Source: a virus. Taken from it: a stretch of 20,381 nucleotides of DNA. The position numbers and the translations under genes were made by a program. Numbering within the stretch: position 1 is the stretch's first letter; each line of letters begins with the position of its first letter. Below, piece by piece: positions 13,372 through 20,381 of this stretch. The stretch spans positions 1-20,381 of the IMG/VR virus record IMGVR_UViG_3300009528_000156; one strand, given 5' to 3'. The notes under the pieces are model-generated. The model made no database searches. It had not been told where the DNA came from and saw only the letters and a list, made by a program, of their open reading frames with translations.

Positions 13372-15488
13372 TGTTGACGACACCTTCAGCTTGGGAATCT
13401 TTTCAGTTCCGTACTGATGCTCGATATGCAATTATCGTAAAGCTGACTGATGGGATAGACACTTGGTATTTCGGGGATATGGAGATCGACTGGGGTGCAA
13501 TCCATGTTTATGGAATTTTGCTAAGTCATACAGGCATAGCTCACAAGATCGATGTTTTCTCCAAGAAATGGGCTGTGGGAGATTTTTCGGCGACATTTGC
13601 GAATCTTCCTTATCGTAATGTGTACGCCAACTGGTTTCGACCTTCTGATGATATAGTTTTCATTAGAAGTCGTGAAGCTACTGTGTATCTCTTGTGCGGT
13701 GAAAAGGCAACTGGCTTGAGTGATTGCCTTATACGGTTCAAAGGCTATGTGGAGGAAATACCAAAATTTGATGAAAACACGATAACGGTTAAAATCATAG
13801 ACCGGACGAATCAATTTGATTTTATTTTGCCCGATACTTACGTGACTGACATCTATACGTCTGGTGTACCAGAAGCATCTCAAGATAAACGTATTCCAAT
13901 TGTCTATGGTGAATTCAAACATGATTATACGGGAGATCAGTTAGGATTGACAAAAGGTATTCCTATCACTTATGATTTCCCCCCCAAATGTGTTTTTTCT
14001 AATCATATTCTGAAAGATTTTACGAAACTCTGGTATCAGCATCCTTCACTAAGAGACCCTGGTTATTATTATGGTGATGGACTTCTATTATTAGAAGATG
14101 ATAGTGATCGAGGGACATCCGAAGTTCCGAATGATGGTATCGAATATCATATCATTCCCGATACATCCGATACTCGTGGTTACGTTTTCAATAGTCAGGA
14201 GAAACCTACGGATGTAGCCAATGCCTATGATGCCGATGGTAGCACCTATGCCATAGTCAAAGACAACATAGACGATGATGGTACGGCAATGGAGGGCGAA
14301 GGCAGATTCGGTTTTGTTGAGGATAGAGCCATTGAAGATTTATTGAAGTTCGCTCTCGTAGAACCAGGTGGTGGCTATTGGGGTATTCGCTATAAGGCTG
14401 AAGCTCATAATGGCGCAAGTATATCAACTGCAACTGTTGCGATGTATTATAAGAGTGATGGTGAGACTGACACCGCTCATGGTGGCTGGGCTATGACACT
14501 CAACAATACTTTTCGCAATACTGCCACAACATCGAATACATTGGTTGTCGACGAGAAGAACAGATTCTATAAACTTGCCAGTTTCGCTGCCACTACTACA
14601 GGGGGGAATGGTTCTACCGATGACCAAAACCTTTTGGACATTATGGAATGTTGGCTTCGTATTCTGACTCCGAGTCCAGATATAATTGATTATTTGTGGG
14701 GCGAAATGACAGGACGCAAATTTGGCTCATGGATAGATATAGGCGGACGGGATGACAACTACGATGAAGGTGATTTGATCGAAGACCCCGCTTTCATTAT
14801 CGAATCTCTTTTGCGTGATGAAATAGGTTTGATAGATGCTCAAATTGATGAAGGCAGTTTTGATGATGCCGCCAATAGCAGCGTTAAAGCACGCATCAAT
14901 ATCACGAAAGCTGTTTCTGTCAATAGAATCATCCGGCAGCTATGTGAACAATCTACATTTGCATTTTTCTACTCTGCGGTGGACAAGGCGAAACTTATCC
15001 CACTGAATGAATCAAGTCCTGTCACAGATCGAACGATTCCTTTTTCACACATCAAACAGAATAGTTTGAAAGTTTCAGTATCGCATCCGAAAGTCAACAA
15101 ATTGATTGTAGAGAGTAGGTGGCAAGGACAAAAAAATAAGTATCAAGATATTGATGTAGTTGAGAATGGCGCTTCGCAAAGTGCTATCGGCATCAAAGAA
15201 TATTCAGTTAAATGGCCTAACATCGCCGGAACATCCAGAGAACATATTGCGAATCACTTAGTTGGTGACGGTGGCTCCCTATGGGCTTTTACAAAAACAG
15301 TTATTGAATTTGAAACTGCTGGTTTTATTAATGCAGATGTAGAGATTGGCGATTGGATCGAATTGGATGATGAGACATGGAACGCACAGCTAAAATCATA
15401 TGGAGCCTCATGGTCGGGGAAACAATTCCTTGTCACCGAGATCACGCAAAAACAAGACGGCACGAGAATCAAGGCGATAGCTATATAG
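13371..15488 (+). CDS. Tail hub / baseplate protein
   Basis: The 705-residue protein starts at an ATG overlapping the preceding stop (TAATG), with CGGAG at 13355-13359 upstream. Position and size fit the tail hub at the tip of siphovirus tails. The N-terminal third is beta-rich (WYFGDMEIDWGAIHVYG; LIRFKGYVEEIPKFDENTITVKIIDRT), like hub ring domains. The middle (about 225-445) has NAYDADGSTYA and a strand-rich stretch that may be an inserted jelly-roll carbohydrate-binding domain. The last third carries the hub pattern EDPAFIIESLLRDEIGL ... VNRIIRQLCEQSTFAFFYSAVDKAKLIPL (about 465-545) and closes with GDWIELDDE and FLVTEITQKQDGTRIKAIAI. No peptidase, lysozyme or coiled-coil extension is visible, so cell-wall digestion must be encoded elsewhere. 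Confidence 0.72.
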   Translation: MLTTPSAWESFQFRTDARYAIIVKLTDGIDTWYFGDMEIDWGAIHVYGILLSHTGIAHKIDVFSKKWAVGDFSATFANLPYRNVYANWFRPSDDIVFIRSREATVYLLCGEKATGLSDCLIRFKGYVEEIPKFDENTITVKIIDRTNQFDFILPDTYVTDIYTSGVPEASQDKRIPIVYGEFKHDYTGDQLGLTKGIPITYDFPPKCVFSNHILKDFTKLWYQHPSLRDPGYYYGDGLLLLEDDSDRGTSEVPNDGIEYHIIPDTSDTRGYVFNSQEKPTDVANAYDADGSTYAIVKDNIDDDGTAMEGEGRFGFVEDRAIEDLLKFALVEPGGGYWGIRYKAEAHNGASISTATVAMYYKSDGETDTAHGGWAMTLNNTFRNTATTSNTLVVDEKNRFYKLASFAATTTGGNGSTDDQNLLDIMECWLRILTPSPDIIDYLWGEMTGRKFGSWIDIGGRDDNYDEGDLIEDPAFIIESLLRDEIGLIDAQIDEGSFDDAANSSVKARINITKAVSVNRIIRQLCEQSTFAFFYSAVDKAKLIPLNESSPVTDRTIPFSHIKQNSLKVSVSHPKVNKLIVESRWQGQKNKYQDIDVVENGASQSAIGIKEYSVKWPNIAGTSREHIANHLVGDGGSLWAFTKTVIEFETAGFINADVEIGDWIELDDETWNAQLKSYGASWSGKQFLVTEITQKQDGTRIKAIAI

Positions 15489-15497
15489 GAGATAATC

Positions 15498-15791
15498 ATG
15501 TTGAACAAAAACGGGATATACAAGTTGGCTACACGAATACTTGCTGGTGCTCTCATCCTCTTTATCGGCTGGTTTGGGAATGAGGTTTGGAGCAAGCAGG
15601 AAACAACAAGTCAGACGAACGTTGAACAGGACGTTAGTCTGGGGGTGCTTCAGGAGCACATTGAGGCGGTCGATAAAACTGTCCAGCGAATAGAGAGCTG
15701 CTTGATAGAAGATCGAATCTACAGAAGACAGCGGGATTCGATTCTCATGGATGTGGCTATTAAAGTGAATCTCATGTTCGATGGTAGATGA
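15498..15791 (+). CDS. Membrane-anchored coiled-coil protein (possible lysis-module protein)
   Basis: The ATG at 15498 is well placed behind TAGGAGA (15486-15492). The 97-residue protein has one hydrophobic span (about residues 12-27, RILAGALILFIGWFG). A charged helical region (about 48-85, LGVLQEHIEAVDKTVQRIESCL) with heptad-like spacing follows. A single N-terminal anchor followed by a helical domain is the plan of inner-membrane spanins and of some holin-associated proteins, but no family motif is evident and no partner outer-membrane spanin or endolysin lies in the window. The stop overlaps the fibre gene start (ATGA at 15788). Membrane location is well supported; lysis role is only a possibility. 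Confidence 0.65.
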   Translation: MLNKNGIYKLATRILAGALILFIGWFGNEVWSKQETTSQTNVEQDVSLGVLQEHIEAVDKTVQRIESCLIEDRIYRRQRDSILMDVAIKVNLMFDGR

Positions 15792-18700
15792 ACGCTATGA
15801 AAAAGATTATTATATTTATTCTCTTAGTTCTATGTGGGAGTATATCCACAAATGCTCAAAGTATTCCCCGAATATTTTGGGATGACATTGATGATTCTAC
15901 GGTTGTCTTGCGATTCGGACGATACCGGATAGAATTGCAGGAAGGATCAGATATCCTTTGGATAAGTGCAGGAGGTCTTTATTGGGAATCTGCAACGGTC
16001 TTGGATTCAACTCTTTTTGATAGCATTCATGATGGGTTGGGACGGTTTTGTGCTTTAATAGATTCAGGTAGAATAATTGATTCCAGCCTTTCTCTCGATG
16101 ATTTGAACTGGGAGGGTGGCCTTACCGATAGCAGGATAGACAGTCTTGATCCCGATAAATTGGAACAAGATGGTGCCACAACCGGTCAACCACTTGAGTG
16201 GGACGGTAGTAAATGGGCACCGGGGACAGACAATACTGGGACTGCATCTTTAGAAGATGTGTTTAATTTCATGCACCCCGACATTTTCGATACGACTGGA
16301 TTCAACGATTCCATTGGGATAAAGGCTAACGGAATTACTGATGGGATGGTAACAGATGCTCTTACTGTCACAGGCTATGCACCTCTGGCTTCCCCAACTT
16401 TTACGACAGACATCACGACTCCGCTTGTAATTGGTGGAACGGCAACTACATCTGATTTGTCCCTAAAGACAACCTCTGGTGTCGGGGAAACTGGCGCTGA
16501 CATGCACTTTCTTGTGGGAAACAATGGTGCCACAGAAGCTATGACGATACTGAATAATGGGAATGTTGGAATTGGTACGATAAGTCCGAGTGAGAAGTTA
16601 GAAATTAATACAGGAAAACTTAAATTTTCAGGAGTAAGTCAAAGTGCGGGATGGCATTCCTACGAAATGGCAATGTTTCTGAACAGATTGACATTATCCG
16701 GTGATGTTTATTTCTTTAGTTCATCTTATTCTGGCAGTGAAGGTTTTATTTGGAACTCAACTAATAAGAGAATAGGTATTGGGACATCGGCACCAAAAAA
16801 TGCACTTGATGTGGAGGGTGCTGCGGTAATAGGGGCAGCATATTCTGGAACAAAAGTAGCACCAAGTAATGGTTTGTTAGTGCAAGGCACGGTAGGTATT
16901 AGTACGAACGTTCCACCCCAAGCCCTCTCAGTCGTGGGTAACATTGCTACGGGGGATACTGCTACGGGGGATGTTGACGTTTATCACTATTTCAGCACTA
17001 ACGGTTCTTGGACTACCGAGTATTTTAAGTGGGATGATGGCAATTCAAGGTTCGAGGTTAGTGATGATCTTGACGTGACGGGGAATATCACAGTGACAGG
17101 GACGGTGGACACGGTTGATGTGGGCGTTCTGGGGGCGACCGTACCTAAGATCACCGACGATACTACTGATTTTAAGACAGCCTTCGGCTGGGGCGACCAC
17201 TCAGCGCAAGGATACCTCAACACTCTCATCGGAGTCTTTGCCTACTTTGACCGGACATATTTTGACACCGTGATAGATGCCAGTGGTGACTCAATCGTCT
17301 GCATCTATTCGGACTCGACTGATCTGAGCATATTCGACACGGACGATCTGGCTGAGGGTTTTAACAAATACGATAAAGCATTGCCAGATAGCAGCGAATG
17401 GAGTGAGGCTTACGACAGCTCACAGGTAGGATACTTGAATCCGGCTGACGCCAATGTGGACACTGCCCACTGGAATGCCGCTTGGGTGTGGGGCGATCAT
17501 TCAGGGGAGGGATACATCACCAATTCTAAACTCAGTGATTCCAGTATAACACTGCTTAACGCAACGGCATGGCGATTGTTTTACAGCAATGCTACCACAA
17601 CGGCGATTCAGGAATTGGCTCTTGGGAGTGATGGGACTTACCTGAAATCCAATGGAGCCAGTTCAGCACCGACTTGGGCTACTCCTGGTGCCGGCTTATC
17701 TTACTGGACGGAATCGGATGACAACGATACTTCGGTGTTCACAGCAACAGCACCAAATACAACCGTCGGCTTTAGTGACAATCTGACGATGCAGGGAAAT
17801 GACATCATTGGAGTGGGGATGGTTGACGGCACCGATGTTTCTATGCTTAAGGACACTGTAGATGAATGGGACAACCGTGGTTATCCCGATGCTTCAACAA
17901 CAGAGAAGGGGATTGCTTCGTTTTCCTCTGGCAATTTTGACGTTACCAGTGGCGAGGTTTCGATTAAACTTGATGGTATTGATTATTTAGACATAAAAGC
18001 TGGTGCTGTTCGTGAATCTGAGCTTGCGACTAATGCGGTTACTCTCGGTAAAATGGCCGATAACTCTGTAGGATGTGATGAGCTTGGTGCAAATGTTGTC
18101 CATGAATCTGAGCTTGCCAGCATTGGTGATGTAGCCGTTGATGAAGATATTGTAACTTTTGAAGAAACCGGGAACAAATTTGAATACCATACGCCCGCAG
18201 AGTTAGGTTTAGCTGACACAAGTCGAATTTTGCTAACAGATAGAGCTGATACGAACACTGGTGGAATTGTAATGAGCGGTGCGAATATCTCAATGGCTGG
18301 GGCTGAGACAGTAGATGACATAGACATCTCAGAGTTCCATTCCGACTACGCTACGGACTCCATTAAGTTGTATGGTATTGAGTCTGGAGCTACCGCCGAC
18401 CAGACGGTTGTAGACTCGGCTCTAAAAGTTGACACGACTGCCTATACGAATGTCTGGGTGCATGAATCTGGGGATACAATGTCAGGCAATTTACATATGA
18501 ACGAAAATAAAGTTACTGGATTGCCGACGCCAGTGGATGATGGTGATGCAGCATCAAAAGGTTATGTCGATAGCAAAGGTATAGCTGATACTACTACACG
18601 GAGCCTATTCGTCAGTGGAACAATAGAAGGTACAGGTGAACTTGCAATGTGGAATTATCGACATGATCTTGATACGAGCCGTGTTTGGGCACCGAATGCT

Positions 18701-20269
18701 GATACGTTTGCTCTGATACCGATCCCTGAAGCCTGTTGGACATTGAATGATTCAAATAGATGGTGTGCTGGGCATCCTGGTGTGATTTTTGCTCCAATGG
18801 GCCGCTTAGGTTATCAAGAATGGATGGTTATGACTCCATTTGATGATAGCTGCAACGAAGATGTTTGTATTAGAGTTAAGAATGTAACAGATACAAGTTG
18901 GAACCTTTTTATCAGTGGTACAGATACCATAGCTGATCCTATTTTTGAAGAGAGTGATCTTGATGCAAGTTATTTGTCTGATCCTGATATGTTTTTTACG
19001 CATGATGGTAAAATTGGCATTTTGATGAGAGCAAAATATACACTTGGCGATAGCGTTAAAATATGGCTTGCCGTCAGTTCCGATGGTCTTAGTTGGGATA
19101 CAACCAGCATTCTCTCCGATAGTATTCTTGGCTTTGCTTCTGCCCACGAGTTTTTGTCACCTTCTATTATCCTTGATACTAATGGTACTTACACGATTTG
19201 GGCTGTTGAATCGAATGGTTATGCTGAAGGCGATGAGAATACAGTTGTAATGTATAAAGCACCTAAGTATGATAGTGGTTGGTATTTAATAGACACAGTT
19301 GATTGGGAGGCGCATAGTCCTGGTTTGGCTGATATATGGCATATAGATGTTTTACCTTATGGCCCTGATCAGTTAGTTGGTATTGTTTATGAATGTGACG
19401 AAGATGCGGGAGGTACGGGTACTCAACAAGGTGATTTATATTTGTCGCTTAGTTCGGATGGTGGAAATACTTGGACAACTCGGAATACACCCTTTTTAAG
19501 AGATGCTGGTTCTGGTTGTTGGGATGGCGATTATCTATATCGTGCCAGCGGTTATTGGATTGAAAGCGGTTCAAGAACACAAATGGCTCTTTACTACGGT
19601 GGCTTTGGTGGCGCAGGAAGCCATGATCGTCATACTGGATATACGGTGGTAACTTTTGGGGATACAACTCTTGCAGTTTACTATTGGAATCTTACTTATG
19701 ATTCAGTGCAGGCCTGGAAAAACAGTGCCCGCTTTATGGAGAATTCTGGCGACACAGTAACGGGACGTTATGATCTTGGTGGGGCAGTGCTGGAGATTCC
19801 GAACTCGGACAATCCAACTGTTGACGCTGATGGTGAAACCGCATGGGAAAATGATGACAACTGTCTTCGAACTTGGGATGGTTCAGCTAACAGAGCGATT
19901 TCGACAGTGAAATTCTTTTCGGCTACAATTTTCAATCCAGAGCTTGTGCAGGATACGATTGATGCTCTTGCCATTTTGCCAGTCGAACCTGAATGGGCAC
20001 CGTTTGGCATAAAGCTACTTGATGTTGGTATAAAGACTGATGCCGCTTCGACTTATTCTGTGAACTTTGAAGAGTGGACTTCGCCAACCGATGGCTCTCC
20101 ATCAACGATCGAGACTGTGGCGACATCGTCTTCTACAGAAGCCGAAGATGACGGCACTTTGACTGATAGTGATATTGCTGCCGGTAGCATCATCTATATT
20201 GACTTGCCCGACACAGATATAAAGATGCTTCAGGTATGGGGCACCTACTACATAGTTACCGGAGACTAA
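15788..20269 (+). CDS. Tail fibre/receptor-binding protein with signal peptide and Asp-box beta-propeller
   Basis: This 1493-residue protein is the largest gene here. The ATG at 15788 overlaps the preceding stop; a second in-frame ATG at 15797 gives MKKIIIFILLVL. Either start yields a Sec signal peptide with likely cleavage after STNA (A23). Three G-x-V/I-G-I-G/S-T repeats (near residues 258, 328 and 367) follow, then WGDHS at 468 and 568, RESELA/HESELA repeats, and the fibre motif GDTMSGNLHM (895-904) ending in KGYVD. Residues about 940-1300 form a probable beta-propeller of glycosidase or sialidase style with Asp boxes SSDGLSW (1097) and SSDGGNTW (1222). The C-terminus has LEIPNSDNPTVD and a beta-rich end domain. 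It probably binds or trims surface glycans. A signal peptide on a virion fibre is unexpected. Confidence 0.8.
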   Translation: MNAMKKIIIFILLVLCGSISTNAQSIPRIFWDDIDDSTVVLRFGRYRIELQEGSDILWISAGGLYWESATVLDSTLFDSIHDGLGRFCALIDSGRIIDSSLSLDDLNWEGGLTDSRIDSLDPDKLEQDGATTGQPLEWDGSKWAPGTDNTGTASLEDVFNFMHPDIFDTTGFNDSIGIKANGITDGMVTDALTVTGYAPLASPTFTTDITTPLVIGGTATTSDLSLKTTSGVGETGADMHFLVGNNGATEAMTILNNGNVGIGTISPSEKLEINTGKLKFSGVSQSAGWHSYEMAMFLNRLTLSGDVYFFSSSYSGSEGFIWNSTNKRIGIGTSAPKNALDVEGAAVIGAAYSGTKVAPSNGLLVQGTVGISTNVPPQALSVVGNIATGDTATGDVDVYHYFSTNGSWTTEYFKWDDGNSRFEVSDDLDVTGNITVTGTVDTVDVGVLGATVPKITDDTTDFKTAFGWGDHSAQGYLNTLIGVFAYFDRTYFDTVIDASGDSIVCIYSDSTDLSIFDTDDLAEGFNKYDKALPDSSEWSEAYDSSQVGYLNPADANVDTAHWNAAWVWGDHSGEGYITNSKLSDSSITLLNATAWRLFYSNATTTAIQELALGSDGTYLKSNGASSAPTWATPGAGLSYWTESDDNDTSVFTATAPNTTVGFSDNLTMQGNDIIGVGMVDGTDVSMLKDTVDEWDNRGYPDASTTEKGIASFSSGNFDVTSGEVSIKLDGIDYLDIKAGAVRESELATNAVTLGKMADNSVGCDELGANVVHESELASIGDVAVDEDIVTFEETGNKFEYHTPAELGLADTSRILLTDRADTNTGGIVMSGANISMAGAETVDDIDISEFHSDYATDSIKLYGIESGATADQTVVDSALKVDTTAYTNVWVHESGDTMSGNLHMNENKVTGLPTPVDDGDAASKGYVDSKGIADTTTRSLFVSGTIEGTGELAMWNYRHDLDTSRVWAPNADTFALIPIPEACWTLNDSNRWCAGHPGVIFAPMGRLGYQEWMVMTPFDDSCNEDVCIRVKNVTDTSWNLFISGTDTIADPIFEESDLDASYLSDPDMFFTHDGKIGILMRAKYTLGDSVKIWLAVSSDGLSWDTTSILSDSILGFASAHEFLSPSIILDTNGTYTIWAVESNGYAEGDENTVVMYKAPKYDSGWYLIDTVDWEAHSPGLADIWHIDVLPYGPDQLVGIVYECDEDAGGTGTQQGDLYLSLSSDGGNTWTTRNTPFLRDAGSGCWDGDYLYRASGYWIESGSRTQMALYYGGFGGAGSHDRHTGYTVVTFGDTTLAVYYWNLTYDSVQAWKNSARFMENSGDTVTGRYDLGGAVLEIPNSDNPTVDADGETAWENDDNCLRTWDGSANRAISTVKFFSATIFNPELVQDTIDALAILPVEPEWAPFGIKLLDVGIKTDAASTYSVNFEEWTSPTDGSPSTIETVATSSSTEAEDDGTLTDSDIAAGSIIYIDLPDTDIKMLQVWGTYYIVTGD
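17189..17515 (+). repeat. WGDHS fibre repeats 300 bp apart
   Basis: Codons for WGDHSAQGYL (from 17189) and WGDHSGEGYI (from 17489) start exactly 300 bases apart, meaning 100 residues. The DNA is diverged between them. Such WGDHS-x-x-GY units recur in tail fibres and probably mark equivalent turns of a trimeric shaft. Confidence 0.55.
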
Positions 20270-20270
20270 G

Positions 20271-20381
20271 ATGATGAAATACTTGTGGATATTACTTTTG
20301 TTGCTACCGATGACGGTATTTGCTAAACAGCCTGTCGGCTTCAAGCACTGGCAATTGGATGATACTACTTTCACCAAGCAA
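20271..20381 (+). CDS. Predicted exported protein (partial, runs off window end)
   Basis: An ATG at 20271 follows the fibre stop by one base, with GGAGA (20261-20265) upstream; the second ATG at 20274 has better spacing to it. The first 37 codons are visible and open to the window edge. They start MMKYLWILLLLLPMTVFA, a short Sec signal peptide with probable cleavage after VFA, followed by KQPVGFKHWQLDD. The mature part is too short to classify. It is the third signal-peptide gene of this cluster. A fibre-associated or envelope protein is possible. Confidence 0.6.
   Translation, partial: MMKYLWILLLLLPMTVFAKQPVGFKHWQLDDTTFTKQ

Noticed and set aside
16941-16970. Short direct repeat GCTACGGGGGAT in the fibre gene
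   Set aside because: Two copies 15 bases apart encode ATGD-ATGD; simple local duplication in a repetitive fibre, with no sign of a mobile or regulatory element.
1-20381. CRISPR array, tRNA, IS element or attachment site
   Set aside because: I looked for regularly spaced repeats, cloverleaf-like segments, transposase motifs and terminal repeats and saw none. The only tandem repeats are inside coding sequence.

Overview
This window is the late structural (head, neck, tail) part of a tailed bacteriophage or prophage. Every gene I can support lies on the + strand, and gaps are at most a few tens of bases. Many junctions are ATGA, GTGA or TAATG overlaps, so it reads as one translationally coupled late operon. 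The tape measure of 587 residues, the tail-tube and tail-terminator genes and the absence of sheath genes indicate a siphovirus. The host cannot be named from the sequence. The Sec signal peptide of the tail fibre ends in ...NA|Q, a common style in the Bacteroidetes/FCB group, so a diderm host of that kind is a weak inference.

Layout: 3-401 is the C-terminal end of the terminase large subunit, cut by the window edge. Three small genes follow (398-643, 640-837, 841-984). 981-3152 is a portal protein fused to a MuF-like head morphogenesis domain. 3165-3728 is an unexpected protein with a signal peptide. 3771-6083 is a 770-residue polyprotein: accessory N-terminal domain, U35-type prohead protease and HK97-fold major capsid protein. 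It contains an in-frame internal start with a good Shine-Dalgarno sequence at the capsid domain (4581). A strong hairpin separates it from the next gene. 6149-8513 holds the connector and neck genes: a small protein, gp6-like connector, HK97-gp10-like protein and two terminator-fold proteins with a tiny membrane protein between them. 8516-9005 holds two small unknowns.

9006-10055 is the tail tube protein. 10059-10882 is a lambda G/GT-type pair of tail assembly chaperones in overlapping frames, with a canonical A AAA AAC slippery heptamer in the correct phase at 10409-10415. 10839-12602 is the tape measure protein with an 87-bp tandem repeat. 12586-13371 is a distal-tail protein with a discoidin-like domain and 13371-15488 is the tail hub. 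15498-15791 is a membrane-anchored coiled-coil protein. 15788-20269 is a 1493-residue fibre with a signal peptide, fibre-type repeats, an Asp-box beta-propeller and a beta-rich C-terminus. A third signal-peptide gene begins at 20271 and runs off the end.

The points most worth a second look are: the predicted -1 frameshift; a 12-base repeat (TTGAGGCCAGGG) present at three head-gene junctions with a degenerate fourth copy, which may mark former gene boundaries or polyprotein cleavage sites; and the repeated use of Sec signal peptides and membrane anchors in a virion gene cluster. No tRNA, rRNA, CRISPR, IS element, integrase, lysin or host gene was seen.
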